Below are positions 26,018 through 35,875 of a stretch of 64,000 nt of DNA, piece by piece. Made by a program: the position numbers and the translations under genes. The DNA is from Chitinophaga varians (GTDB taxonomy: Bacteria > Bacteroidota > Bacteroidia > Chitinophagales > Chitinophagaceae): NCBI RefSeq assembly GCF_012641275.1, contig NZ_JABAIA010000003.1:1302001-1366000 (forward strand). Reading direction: 5' to 3'. Numbering within the stretch: position 1 is the stretch's first letter; the number at the start of each line of letters is the position of its first letter. The notes beneath the pieces were generated by a model that saw only the letters and a list, made by a program, of their open reading frames with translations, made no database searches and was not told the origin of the DNA.

Positions 26018-27615
26018 TCATGAGCAAAGGTAATCCCATATTCAGGTCATGGGCGCCGGAATGGCTGACCAGGCTCACGATCTTCCTCGTGATGTTTCCT
26101 ACGGTCATGCTATTTGCGTTGTCAACTGCCAATATCAGCGCGGCAACAGGGTTCTACGGGGTGGAACCGGCCGACATACAGTTTTCCATGCTGTTGTATT
26201 ACGCCGCCCTCGCCAGCTTTACACCGCTGGAACGCCGCTTTTTCAGCCGCGTGTCCACCAAGGAATATTTTCTGATATGCCTGGTATTACAGGTACTGAT
26301 AAGTTATGCGTGTTACAATACCCGTTCACTGACGGTACTCTTTGCAGGCCGCTTTCTGCAAGGGATGGTGAATTGCGGCGTGACCAGCATCTGTCTGACA
26401 TTACTCTTCGGACGGCTAAAATCAGAGCACGCGCGGGAAACCGGGTATGCCATTTTTTACACCATGATCCTGTGCTCCGCATCCCTGACTTCCCTGGTGA
26501 CTGCCCCGCTGGTAGACAACTTCGAATACAATGTGCTCTATAAAATGATCATCTACACATTTGTGCCCGGCGGAATATTGCTACTCCTGCTGATGAACAA
26601 AGTACACCTGGTGAGGAAAACACCGCTGTACCAGCTGGACTGGGCCAGCTTCTTCCTCTACAGCCCCATGCTTATTCTCATCGGGTATGTGGTCACCTAC
26701 GGGCAGCAGTACTATTGGCTGCAGGATGACTCCATCGTCTGGAGCCTCATTGCCATCGTTTTACTGGCGATTGTATTTGTAACAAGACAACTCACACGCA
26801 AACGGCCTTTTATACACCAGGAAGTATTTCAGTCGAGGGCATTTCTGTTCGGTATTTTTCTGATCGGCATGTTGTACCTGATCAGAGGCGCGTTCTCTAT
26901 TACCACCAGCTATTTCTCCACGGTGCTGGGCATGGACCCGATCAATCTGTACGAACTGCTCATTTACAATATTGCGGGAATTATCATCGGGGCCGTTATC
27001 TCCGGCAGGTTGATCGTTAAGAAACGCCCGCTGCAGTTTATCTGGTTGGCCGGTTTTTTCCTGTTATTATTATTTCACGGTGGGATGTACTTTCTCTTTG
27101 CGTCCGAAGCAGATATGAATACTTTCATACTGCCGTTACTGTTACAGGGAATGGGAGCGGGTATGGTATTTACGCCGATACTGCTGTTCACTATTTCTTC
27201 AGTGCCGACAGAGCTTAGCCAGTCGGCCGCAGCGGTGGGCGTATTTATCCGTTTCGCTTTCTTCGGCATCAGTACAGCGTTGATCAATTATTTCTCGTTG
27301 TTTTATTCAGGCACACATGCCATGCGCCTGAGTGATCATGTTTCCCGGGCCGACAATGGTTTGCAGGAAAGACTTCATCTGTACGAGTCTGCGTTGCATG
27401 CGCGGGGCATGGAGCCGGACATGGCCGGCCGTGCTGCCACAGGGCTGTTGAACAAGGCGATACAGAAACAGGCTTTTCTGAAATATGCGATGGATTATAA
27501 TGAGATGGTGGTGATATTGATCCTGGGATTAATGTTGTTGATCATTATGGCGCCGTTCATTAATCGTACGATCATTGACGTGAAAGCTAAACAGCCCGCT
27601 GCGGCCACGTTCTAG
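26014..27615 (+). CDS. MFS efflux pump, DHA2/EmrB type
   Basis: 533 residues with about fourteen membrane segments, the DHA2 topology of EmrB partners. The motif A loop is divergent (LERRFFSRVSTKEYF) and motif C-like Gly/Pro residues are weak, so substrate prediction is not possible. A long loop around residues 440-480 precedes the last segment. Proton-coupled export of hydrophobic drugs through HlyD and TolC is inferred from operon context. An alternative start is ATG 26020. Confidence 0.9.
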   Translation: MIMSKGNPIFRSWAPEWLTRLTIFLVMFPTVMLFALSTANISAATGFYGVEPADIQFSMLLYYAALASFTPLERRFFSRVSTKEYFLICLVLQVLISYACYNTRSLTVLFAGRFLQGMVNCGVTSICLTLLFGRLKSEHARETGYAIFYTMILCSASLTSLVTAPLVDNFEYNVLYKMIIYTFVPGGILLLLLMNKVHLVRKTPLYQLDWASFFLYSPMLILIGYVVTYGQQYYWLQDDSIVWSLIAIVLLAIVFVTRQLTRKRPFIHQEVFQSRAFLFGIFLIGMLYLIRGAFSITTSYFSTVLGMDPINLYELLIYNIAGIIIGAVISGRLIVKKRPLQFIWLAGFFLLLLFHGGMYFLFASEADMNTFILPLLLQGMGAGMVFTPILLFTISSVPTELSQSAAAVGVFIRFAFFGISTALINYFSLFYSGTHAMRLSDHVSRADNGLQERLHLYESALHARGMEPDMAGRAATGLLNKAIQKQAFLKYAMDYNEMVVILILGLMLLIIMAPFINRTIIDVKAKQPAAATF

Positions 27616-27670
27616 CTTTGTTTGAAGTGGGAAATTATAACGAGCTGATTTTGATTGTTATATGGCTATT

Positions 27671-27705
27671 AAAAGAAAAGACGCATGAACTGCGTCTTTT
27701 CTTTT
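27671..27705. terminator. Bidirectional terminator
   Basis: AAAAGAAAAGACGCA (27671-27685) pairs with 27691-27705 around TGAAC, with T-tract on the plus side; it separates the efflux operon from the convergent TlpA gene. Confidence 0.9.
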
Positions 27706-27729
27706 TTGAATGGTTGGTATTGATTTCTA

Positions 27730-28863
27730 CTATGGCAAAAGCTCTTTCAGTTTTTTGTCGAGTGCTTCTCCTTCGAGTTTTTGGGCGATGATTTTGCCTT
27801 TCGGGTCCAGCAGGAACAGGGTGGGCAGCACCTGTACATTGAACGTGTTTTTAGATACTTCGCCTTTGTCATCATGGGCTTGTGGCCATGGATTGTTTTC
27901 ATCCTTTACGGCTTTAAGCCAGGCGGCTTTGTCGCGATCAGTGGAGATGCTGAGTATCTCAAAATTTTTGTCTTTATACTGTGCGTACAGTTCACGCATG
28001 TGCGGGAAAGCGGCGCGGCAGGGGCCACACCAGCTGGCCCAGAAATCAATGAGCACGTATTTGCCTTTGTAATCGGACAGCTTAACGGCTTTTTCCACTT
28101 CGTTCTTCAGCGTGAAATCTGCCGGCGTAGCGCCGTTGACGCTGAGTTTGCGGGCAGCGATCTCTGTTTTAACGGCTTCTCCTTCACGCAGTGCCTTTAT
28201 GGCCGGGGTGAGCTGGGTATATAAAGCAGTCAGCGTTTTATCGTCCAGGGAGCCGCTGTTACGTTGCAGGATCACCGCTGATGCATAAGATCCCGGGTTC
28301 TTGCTTACATAGTGTTGCACCAGTTTGTTGATGGCGGCTTTTTCCATAGCCTCCATTTCGGCGCCAGCTGCGGCATTGGCGTTTTTGCCATAGAGGCTTT
28401 TCATGACATCAGCACCATACTTGTCCTTCATCTTTTTTTCGATACCGTCCCAGGTTTTGTCCATTTCCTCATTGAAAGCGGCATACACCTGTTGCGCGGC
28501 GCCGTCGGGAGAAGAGTAATGGGTACCGGTACTGTCTATACGGGCTACTACGCGATAGGTGCCTGGTTTGTCGATCAGGATGGCCTGAGGCGCGTAGCCG
28601 CCACGTACTTTTGAATCATACAGTGATGCGAATAACTGCCGGTAGGGCGCTTCAAAAGGGACTTCACCGGAGAAGGTTTTATTGGTGACCGTCATAGAGT
28701 CGTAGCGGTCCGGGTTACGGGAGTACATGTCTATGCGGTCATAGCCACGGGTATCGCCCACCACGGTGCCTTTAATGACAACAGTCTTTTGTTGTGCATA
28801 GGCTCCTGTGCTTAAAGCGGTGAACAGCAACAGGATACGGGCGCTGGTTGTAATTTTTTTCAT
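27730..28863 (-). CDS. TlpA-like thioredoxin-fold protein
   Basis: 377 residues with a signal peptide (cleavage near AYA-QQK). An N-terminal DUF4369-like beta domain (about 25-130) and a helical middle part precede a C-terminal TlpA/AhpC-TSA thioredoxin fold with active site WCGPC in DFWASWCGPCRAAFPHM and the cis-Pro loop VLPTLFLL. Periplasmic disulfide reductase or redox maturation is the family role. It lies 30 bases after SusD in the same direction, so it belongs to the SusC/SusD operon; such TlpA partners are frequent in Chitinophagaceae. Confidence 0.9.
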   Translation of the reverse strand: MKKITTSARILLLFTALSTGAYAQQKTVVIKGTVVGDTRGYDRIDMYSRNPDRYDSMTVTNKTFSGEVPFEAPYRQLFASLYDSKVRGGYAPQAILIDKPGTYRVVARIDSTGTHYSSPDGAAQQVYAAFNEEMDKTWDGIEKKMKDKYGADVMKSLYGKNANAAAGAEMEAMEKAAINKLVQHYVSKNPGSYASAVILQRNSGSLDDKTLTALYTQLTPAIKALREGEAVKTEIAARKLSVNGATPADFTLKNEVEKAVKLSDYKGKYVLIDFWASWCGPCRAAFPHMRELYAQYKDKNFEILSISTDRDKAAWLKAVKDENNPWPQAHDDKGEVSKNTFNVQVLPTLFLLDPKGKIIAQKLEGEALDKKLKELLP

Positions 28864-28893
28864 ATTGACTGATTAAATGGTTGGCACGCTAAG

Positions 28894-30474
28894 TTAATCC
28901 CATTCAGGGTTTTGTTTCAATTCTTTTCCTGCCGGATATTTGTTCATCACATCCAGGGGAATAGGGAACATGTACATTTTAGGCGCCACAAATACCCGGT
29001 CTTCGATCTTTGAACGGGTATAGGCGCGTTTGCCGTTGGCAACGGTGATCACCATGCCATACACCGGGCGGCCAAGTAGTTCTGGCCCTTTTTTCCAGCG
29101 GCGCACATCAAACCAGCGTTGTCCCTCGAAGGCCAGTTCCACCGTCCTTTCCTGTTCGTATTTTTCCCAGGTCATTTCACCAGCGGGAATAACGGGCATG
29201 CCTGCACGTGCGCGGATAAGGTTGACGTACGTGCGTGCTTCTTCTGCATTACCCAGTTTCAGCTGGCACTCAGCGTAGTTGAGATATACTTCCCCCAGCC
29301 GCATAATGATGCAGTTGTTCAGGTTGGGATTGGAAATTCCCTTCAGATCGTAGGTCGTGTCCAGGAATTTTTTGAGATAATAGCCGGTGGCAGTACCACG
29401 TTCCGCCGGATTGGCGGCGCTGCCTTTCTGCAGGTCCAGTATCTCTCCGCGGAACATCATGCCGTCATACAGTACGCTGCTGTAAAGGCGGGGATCGCGG
29501 TTTTCGTAGGGACGGTCTGGGTTGTACAGCGCCGATTCATTCCATGACTTGCCGTCTTTCATCTGAAACGCGTCCACGATGTTTTGCGTAGGATCGTTCA
29601 CGCCGCTGGCGAATCCGGTGAAGTTACGCGGGTACTCGTAATCGTTCAGGTCATGTTTTTGTTTGCTTTGCAGGCTGCCAAACTGTTTATCGAAAATAAC
29701 CTCTACGTTGTTGTCATTCGCAGGTTGAAACATTGCCTTAAAATCCGGGAACAGCTTGTACTGGTTGAGGTCCATCACCTGTTTGGCTGCGGCAGCAGCA
29801 CCCTGGTAATCCTGTTCGTTAAGCAGCAGCCGGCATTTCATGGCATAGCAGGCGCCTTTGGTGGCGCGGCCTGTCTGTGCCTTGTCTGTATAAGTGGCGG
29901 GAAGGAGAGCGGCTGCCGCTTCAAGATCTTTCAGGATGAAGTTGACACATTCTTTATTGGTGGCGCGTGGGATAGCCAGTTCGTCGTTCAGCCCCAGTGA
30001 TTTGTCAACAATAGGGAATGCGCCGAAATACGCGTAGATGTCCATGTAAAAGAAAGCGCGCAGGAAGTAGGCTTCGCCGCGCATCCTTTGTTGCAGCGCC
30101 GCACTGAAAGGAGCTGATTGCAGCTGCTCCAGCAGCGTGTTGCATTTACGGATGCTGGCGTAGTTGCTGGTCCAGTTGTCGCTGAACACACCGGTAGCGG
30201 AATTATACTGGGCAAAGTTTACCAGCTGGCCGTCCAGGTAAGGACGGTTCGATTCACCTTCGTCGGTATAGCTCATCATCAGGTCACTGCCGCCACGGTC
30301 GTATTCGGAGATAATACCAGAGTAGATGTTAGCGATATAGAGATTGACCAGGCTACTGTCTTTCCATATAAGCTCATCGGTAAACCTGTCTAGCGGGCCT
30401 TTGTTCAGAAAGTCCTTCTGGCAGGCCGTCAGGCAGTAGGCGGTGAGCAAAAGGAGATATGCATATTTTTTCAT
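28894..30474 (-). CDS. SusD/RagB-like nutrient-binding lipoprotein
   Basis: 527 residues from ATG 30474, which begins a signal peptide ending in a lipobox (CLTAC). The N-terminal DFLNKGPLDRFTDE, the tetratricopeptide-like helices (about 85-230) and the C-terminal RMGEVYLNYAECQLKLGN...RARAGMP and ELAFEGQRWFDVRRWK blocks are those of SusD_RagB. It forms the lid of the SusC transporter at the cell surface and captures glycans or peptides. The ligand cannot be deduced because no hydrolase is encoded next to it. Confidence 0.94.
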   Translation of the reverse strand: MKKYAYLLLLTAYCLTACQKDFLNKGPLDRFTDELIWKDSSLVNLYIANIYSGIISEYDRGGSDLMMSYTDEGESNRPYLDGQLVNFAQYNSATGVFSDNWTSNYASIRKCNTLLEQLQSAPFSAALQQRMRGEAYFLRAFFYMDIYAYFGAFPIVDKSLGLNDELAIPRATNKECVNFILKDLEAAAALLPATYTDKAQTGRATKGACYAMKCRLLLNEQDYQGAAAAAKQVMDLNQYKLFPDFKAMFQPANDNNVEVIFDKQFGSLQSKQKHDLNDYEYPRNFTGFASGVNDPTQNIVDAFQMKDGKSWNESALYNPDRPYENRDPRLYSSVLYDGMMFRGEILDLQKGSAANPAERGTATGYYLKKFLDTTYDLKGISNPNLNNCIIMRLGEVYLNYAECQLKLGNAEEARTYVNLIRARAGMPVIPAGEMTWEKYEQERTVELAFEGQRWFDVRRWKKGPELLGRPVYGMVITVANGKRAYTRSKIEDRVFVAPKMYMFPIPLDVMNKYPAGKELKQNPEWD

Positions 30475-30493
30475 GATGACTGTTATTGGTTGT

Positions 30494-33400
30494 TTACAGT
30501 TGAACATTAATACCCGCATTGTAGCTCCGAATGATCGGATAGGCAACCGTATTGTTGGCGGCAGCCTCGGGGTCAATTTGTTTCAAACGACTGAATGTGA
30601 GCAGGTTATTGCCATTTATATATACTCTTACTCCTTTGATGCCCGCACGGCGCAGCATATACTCCGGTAAGTTGTAAGCCAGTTCGGCGTTCTTCAGGCG
30701 GATAAAGGAAGCGTTGTGTAACCAGTAATCGGAGTGTTCGGTATTATTAACATAGGCCACAGACAACCTGGGAAATGCGGCAGTTGGATTTTCCGGTGTC
30801 CAGTAGTCTTTGTGTATCTCCTGCGGATGTCCGTCGGCGGTAAAGGGGAAAGAGTAGGAACCGTACACATACGCTTTCACGTTACCATTGCCCTGCCAGA
30901 GGAGGTTCAGTTCAAACCCTTTGTAGCGGCCTCCCATAGCGATGCCGTATTGTATTTCCGGATAACCGCCATTGTCGGCAACTATCCTGTCGTTGTTGGT
31001 GATTTTTCCATCACCATCAATATCAACATACCTGATATCACCTGCGGATACGGTCGGGTACAATGGTTTAGGCCCTTTCTCCACTTCGTCCTGTGACTGG
31101 TACAGCCCATTGGACACGAACTTCGGGTTATAGGCACTACCTGCCGGCTTCATGATAATAGGCTTGCCGGTTAGGCGCTGCCATTCAGGAATGGAACTGG
31201 CTTCAGGATAGTATACCACTTTGTTGCGGGCGAAGGTGAGATTAGGTTTTACATAATAGGTGAACTTGTCCGTCTTGCCATTGTAACCGACGCTGATTTC
31301 GAAGCCGCGGTTGTCTACGATGCCTGCATTTTCTACGGGCAACTTTATTCCAATCACGTCCGGTACGGCTTGTGCCCTGGGGGCAAGGATATCTTTCGTT
31401 CTTTTATAGAAATAGTCACCGGCAACAGTGATCCGGTTGTCCCACAATTGCATATCGAAGCCGATGTTGCTCATCACAGCTTTTTCCCAGGTGAAATTAG
31501 GGTTGGGCAATACGTTCAGCTCCAGGCCCTGGTAGTACACGGGGCTGGTGCCACCGAAGGAGTAACCATGGCTGACGCCATATCTGTCAGCACCCACGAG
31601 GCTATAGCTCGCGAGGAACTGGTAAGGATCTACACGGTCGTTGCCCAGCTGGCCCCAGGAGCCACGTAATTTGAGGTAGTCGACCAGGCTTTTTTGCGGG
31701 AAGAAGTTTTCTTTGGATATCACCCAGCCGGCGCCCACAGAAGGGAAGAAACCGAAGCGGCCGCCCTGCGGGAAGATGTCTGAACCATCATACCGGAAGT
31801 TCATTTCGAACAGGTATTTTTGTTGGTAGTCGTAGGTAAAACGGCCAACAACCCCTTGTCTGTTCTGACGGCTGGCGGTCCCTGACACTGCCACGTTGGT
31901 GGGATCGGCGGCATTGAGTATTTCCAGCGCCGGCGACACAAAATTTCTGCCGGTGGCGCCAAAAGAACGTTCGTTATAAGAGGTCTGTGTAAACAGCAAC
32001 ATGCCACCTACATGATGGTCTTTAAACGACCGGTCATAGTTAACGGAAAACTCACTGGTAGCAAAATTGTTCTGCCTGGTGCTCTCTGACAGTTCAGGCG
32101 CGGCCGGCAGGTTGTTGGCTTTCTTCATCACGCCTGCATTGTCCATCGTGTACAATACATAAGGTTTGGAGAAGCTCCTGGAGTTAAGCACCAGCCTGTC
32201 GTAAGCGAAGGTCCCCTTGAAGGACAGACCTTCTACGAACGGCAGTTTGTATTGCAGGGAGAGGGTGCCGGTGAAAGTGTTGTTATTGTTCTGTATGTAA
32301 CCGTCTTCACCTCTGGACTGCTGATAAGCATTACCTCTGGCAGCAGGAACGAAGCCATACAGACCGTTGCTGAATTGGTTAACATAATAGGGTGGACTGG
32401 AAATCGCCATTTTCACCACTTGTCCTCCGCCACCGCGCGTGTCCTTGCTGTCAGACATGATGCCTGCTATTTTAACGTCGAACAACAGGCCTTTGGTGAT
32501 TTCTGTCTGGAGGTTGGAGCGCACATTGTACCGTTTGTAATTGACTACGGGGTAAAAACCACCTTCATTGTTATAGCCGGCAGATACAAAGTAGCGTGTT
32601 TTTTCATTGCCGCCGCTGACAGACAGATCGTACCGTTGCTGTATGGAAGTGGGGGCGAGGATATCACCGTACCAGTCCGTGTTCGGATAACGGTCAGGGT
32701 CGTTGCCGGTCCTGAATTTTTCCAGGACATCATCTGTGTAGCCCTTTCCCAGCGCGGGATTGAAGCTGTTTTCATTTTTCAGTGCCTGGTTGTATAGTTT
32801 GGCATATTCGTAGGAACCCAGTGGTTTGAGCGGGCGTGTCTGTTGCTGAACAGTGAGGTTTCCGCTGAAACTGATAACAGGTTTACCGGACCGACCGCCT
32901 TTGGTGGTAACGAGAATAACACCATTGGCCGCTCTGGCACCGTACACCGCAATAGCGGATGCATCTTTCAATACGGAAATAGTCTCCACTTCGGTAGGCG
33001 CGAGGTCGTCGAGGCTTCGGTTGGGAATACCGTCAATCACCACCAGTGGTTCGGAGTTGTTGGTAGTGCTGATACCACGGACGTAAAATGTGGAGCCTTT
33101 ACCCGGGGCGCCGCTGCCTTTGGATACAAACAAACCGGGCGCACGACCGGCCAGGGCGTCGGTAACTCTTGCTACGGGCGCTTCTGCGATTTCTTTACTG
33201 TTAACTGTGCTGATAGCGCCGAGCACTTTTACTCTTTTTTGTTCACCATAACCTACCACCACCACTTCCGTCAGTTCTTTGGAAGAGCTGAGGAGCGTTA
33301 CGTTTACAGGTGTCGCACCGAGGGTCTGTACTTCCCGGGGCGCGTACCCTACGCCACTGATCATCAGTTTTTTATTGGCGGCATTAGGTATGTTAAATGA

Positions 33401-33919
33401 GCCGTTGGCATCCGTATAGGCGCCGGTGGTAGTGCCGGCCACCTGTACGCTGATCCGTTCAATGGGCATGCCTTTTTCATCCGTTACGCGTCCTCTTGCA
33501 GGAGCTGCGGCAACCGTCGGAAGTGGCTGTGATGGATCTTCTTCTTTCGGGGCGTTGTCAGTCGTCAGGATGTTGTTGCCTTTGTCTTTATTGACAGTAA
33601 TGGCATAGTAGTCCTTTTTAATATACAGGAACAGCAGACCGTTAGGGTAGAGGATCGCTTTCAGCTGATCTTCCACGCTCTGGTTGCCGGCATGTTCCGG
33701 ATTAACGGAAGTGTACTTTTCAGAAGCGAGTGTTTTGTCATAGACAAAGGTGACGCCGTATTTTTTTTCCAGCTTTTTTAATGCCGCATCCACGGTCATT
33801 TTTTCCTGCCGTTGTTTACCGGTTGGTACGGTTTGCTGCGCCATGGCCCTTTGCGGGAGGGTAGTGGCATTCAGGCAAAGCAATACCATTCCCATAGGGA
33901 AGAATAAGACTTTCCTCAT
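30494..33919 (-). CDS. SusC/RagA-family TonB-dependent transporter with STN domain
   Basis: 1141 residues. Signal peptide, then an STN domain (MTVDAALKKLEKKYGVTFVYD, about 41-110), a carboxypeptidase-D-like sandwich (about 140-220), the plug with the SusC signature (KVLGAISTVNSKEI, then VSKGSGAPGKGSTFYVRGIST) and a barrel to residue 1141. The STN domain is the part that contacts FecR, so this transporter also signals. SusD lies 19 bases downstream; FecR and an ECF sigma factor are 113 bases and more upstream in the same direction. Confidence 0.94.
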   Translation of the reverse strand: MRKVLFFPMGMVLLCLNATTLPQRAMAQQTVPTGKQRQEKMTVDAALKKLEKKYGVTFVYDKTLASEKYTSVNPEHAGNQSVEDQLKAILYPNGLLFLYIKKDYYAITVNKDKGNNILTTDNAPKEEDPSQPLPTVAAAPARGRVTDEKGMPIERISVQVAGTTTGAYTDANGSFNIPNAANKKLMISGVGYAPREVQTLGATPVNVTLLSSSKELTEVVVVGYGEQKRVKVLGAISTVNSKEIAEAPVARVTDALAGRAPGLFVSKGSGAPGKGSTFYVRGISTTNNSEPLVVIDGIPNRSLDDLAPTEVETISVLKDASAIAVYGARAANGVILVTTKGGRSGKPVISFSGNLTVQQQTRPLKPLGSYEYAKLYNQALKNENSFNPALGKGYTDDVLEKFRTGNDPDRYPNTDWYGDILAPTSIQQRYDLSVSGGNEKTRYFVSAGYNNEGGFYPVVNYKRYNVRSNLQTEITKGLLFDVKIAGIMSDSKDTRGGGGQVVKMAISSPPYYVNQFSNGLYGFVPAARGNAYQQSRGEDGYIQNNNNTFTGTLSLQYKLPFVEGLSFKGTFAYDRLVLNSRSFSKPYVLYTMDNAGVMKKANNLPAAPELSESTRQNNFATSEFSVNYDRSFKDHHVGGMLLFTQTSYNERSFGATGRNFVSPALEILNAADPTNVAVSGTASRQNRQGVVGRFTYDYQQKYLFEMNFRYDGSDIFPQGGRFGFFPSVGAGWVISKENFFPQKSLVDYLKLRGSWGQLGNDRVDPYQFLASYSLVGADRYGVSHGYSFGGTSPVYYQGLELNVLPNPNFTWEKAVMSNIGFDMQLWDNRITVAGDYFYKRTKDILAPRAQAVPDVIGIKLPVENAGIVDNRGFEISVGYNGKTDKFTYYVKPNLTFARNKVVYYPEASSIPEWQRLTGKPIIMKPAGSAYNPKFVSNGLYQSQDEVEKGPKPLYPTVSAGDIRYVDIDGDGKITNNDRIVADNGGYPEIQYGIAMGGRYKGFELNLLWQGNGNVKAYVYGSYSFPFTADGHPQEIHKDYWTPENPTAAFPRLSVAYVNNTEHSDYWLHNASFIRLKNAELAYNLPEYMLRRAGIKGVRVYINGNNLLTFSRLKQIDPEAAANNTVAYPIIRSYNAGINVQL

Positions 33920-34031
33920 CGTTAGTTGGTTTATATGATTTTGGTTAGCTGTCGCTAGTCCTTGTTCTGCATACAGTCAGCGCTTATGGTGGATGTGCTC
34001 CGGACTGAATGATTGGCTTTTGTTATAATTT

Positions 34032-35057
34032 TTATTTTCGGTTACTGAAATACATGGTGTCGTTTCTGCGGCTGATTTCTATGTCGAGGACGTTGGAGAT
34101 GATAAAGAGAATGTCTGCTTTGCTCTCCAGATATATAATACCCTCTATTTTTCTTTGTTTGATTTTTTCATCGTTCACCACTACTTTTTCCCCGTAGTTA
34201 TTCTCCAGAATCTCTATAATCTCTGACAGGGGAGCGTCTACCAGCGTGAGTTTGCCTTGCACCCAGCTACTGTAGCTGCTGTCCGTCCTGGAAGCGGAAA
34301 CCTGTTTGTCCTGTGCATCATATTCCATGAGATCGCCAGGGGAGAGGATCCTGCTTGTTTGCCGCGGATCATGAAAATCTACGCGTACTTTTCCTGATTG
34401 CAGGAACACGGTTGTCCGGTGGTGTCTTTGTTTCAGATCAAAAGCGGTGCCCAGTACGGTCACATCAGCATCTGGCGTGTGTACAACAAATCCGGCCGCT
34501 TTTTTATCCTGGTTCACCCTGAAATATGCTTCACCATGGAGCCAGGCCTCGCGTAGCTGCCCGTTGAGGGAACGGCGGAAGGTCAGCCTGGAGTTGGCCC
34601 GCAGGGTAACGAGTGAACTGTCCGGAAGTACCACCTGTCTGGTTTCTCCAAAGGTGGTAGTTACCGCCAGGGTCCTTTTTTGTTGCCAGGTATACCAGGC
34701 GGCTGTTCCCACACAGGCCAGCAGTCCGGCCCAGATGGCGGCGTTGCGCCACGTCAGCACAGCGTATAGGTGTCTGCGTTTGACAGGCTCCTGTTGTAAC
34801 TGCGAGATGGTATGCGTAAACCTGGTATAGGATGCTGTTGGTGCTGCTGTTGGTGGCTCATGCGTTGTAAATCGTACCTGTAAAAGCAGTTGCCTCGCAG
34901 TTTCCGCCATGGTGGCATGCTCCGGGGCAGCGGCTATCCATGGTTCCCATGTTGTCGCTGCTGTTGGATCGTGCTGCAGTACCCATCTCACAAAAGAAGG
35001 ATTACCCACAAGGTCGGTCACACTGTATGTTTCATTGTCCTGTTTATTGCGCTGCAT
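34032..35057 (-). CDS. FecR-family anti-sigma factor
   Basis: 341 residues. A cytoplasmic N-terminal part (about 1-108) that would bind the sigma factor, one transmembrane segment (AAIWAGLLACVGTAAWYTW), then a periplasmic FecR domain (TTFGETRQVVLPDSSLVTLRANS region, about 135-235) and a C-terminal DUF4974 STN-like domain (LTLVDAPLSEIIEILENNYG, about 270-341). It relays occupancy of the SusC STN domain to the sigma factor encoded just upstream. Confidence 0.94.
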   Translation of the reverse strand: MQRNKQDNETYSVTDLVGNPSFVRWVLQHDPTAATTWEPWIAAAPEHATMAETARQLLLQVRFTTHEPPTAAPTASYTRFTHTISQLQQEPVKRRHLYAVLTWRNAAIWAGLLACVGTAAWYTWQQKRTLAVTTTFGETRQVVLPDSSLVTLRANSRLTFRRSLNGQLREAWLHGEAYFRVNQDKKAAGFVVHTPDADVTVLGTAFDLKQRHHRTTVFLQSGKVRVDFHDPRQTSRILSPGDLMEYDAQDKQVSASRTDSSYSSWVQGKLTLVDAPLSEIIEILENNYGEKVVVNDEKIKQRKIEGIIYLESKADILFIISNVLDIEISRRNDTMYFSNRK

Positions 35058-35142
35058 CCTGTTTTAGCTGTTTACTGATATATATAAGTCAGCACAGGGA
35101 GATATTACCCCATGGAGACAAAAGTTTTTTTAAAAGATTTCG

Positions 35143-35739
35143 TTACTGCCGGATAAACAGTAACCGAAGCATAGGTAGCAGCAGGTAGAAGGGGATGTTG
35201 ACCAGTTGTTTCAGCTCATCCAAAGCACGGGCCATGAGCTTGTAGGTGGCTTTAACAGAGATATCCATTACCCTGGCAATTTCATCGTACTGCATGTTTT
35301 CATAGAAGCGAAGGTAAACGGCTTCCCGCTGCCGTGGCGTAAGTTGTTGCAAAGCCTGTAGTATGGCTGTTTTGAGCTGCTGGTCCTGTTCCCGGTGAAT
35401 CAGAAAATGATCAGCGCCGAATTCGGGAGTGGCGGCCTGGCTGGCGCGTTCTTCGCGCTGCATCCGCTTGATGGCATCCTCGTGGTAGCGGAACAGTTTA
35501 CGGCGAAAGCTACTGTACACATAACTTTTGCTGGCGTCCATGGCGGGATTGCGGCTGTAAGCCTGCCACATGGACACAAACACGTCATGAATGGCGTCTT
35601 CTATCAGACTATTATTGTCCGTCAGTTTCCTGCCATAGTTGTACAGCTGCTTGTAATAATCCTTATAAGCGGCTGCCGCCTCTGCGGAATCCGGAGCATT
35701 AAATATAACGTTGATATTCCGTTGTCCATTAGTGTCCAT
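35143..35739 (-). CDS. ECF RNA polymerase sigma factor (FecI-like)
   Basis: 198 residues from ATG 35739. Region 2 (YKDYYKQLYNYGRKLTDNNSLIEDAIHDVFVSMW, split at the region 2.2 helix) and region 4 (LQQLTPRQREAVYLRFYENM, then YDEIARVMDISVKATYKLMARAL) are clear. With FecR it forms a cell-surface signalling pair that should activate the SusC/SusD/TlpA genes. The upstream extension of the frame crosses the divergent TetR promoter and is not used. A possible -7 (TATCTTTA on the minus strand, 35749-35756) is very close to the ATG. Confidence 0.92.
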   Translation of the reverse strand: MDTNGQRNINVIFNAPDSAEAAAAYKDYYKQLYNYGRKLTDNNSLIEDAIHDVFVSMWQAYSRNPAMDASKSYVYSSFRRKLFRYHEDAIKRMQREERASQAATPEFGADHFLIHREQDQQLKTAILQALQQLTPRQREAVYLRFYENMQYDEIARVMDISVKATYKLMARALDELKQLVNIPFYLLLPMLRLLFIRQ

Positions 35740-35827
35740 CAGCGAGGCTAAAGATAGAAATTTTCCGGTTATTATCTTGTCGGGCAATACGTAGACGGCG
35801 GATAACAGGGAAGAAGCAGAAATAATT

Positions 35828-35875
35828 TTGGCAGAACGGTTATGTTTTTTATTTTTGTATTGATCGTTACAAAAA
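35828..35875 (+). promoter_or_regulatory. tetR promoter overlapped by its operator
   Basis: TTG (35828-35830), a 19-base spacer and TATTTTTG (35850-35857, exact) form the promoter. A 24-base dyad at 35852-35875 covers the -7 element and reaches the A of the ATG; its core is TGTATTGATCGTTACA with TTTT/AAAA flanks, 10 of 12 positions symmetric. The same sequence recurs at 36470-36493. Confidence 0.65.

Noticed and set aside
30475..30576. Longer N-terminus for SusD
   Set aside because: It would overlap the SusC gene and hide the lipoprotein signal that starts at 30474.
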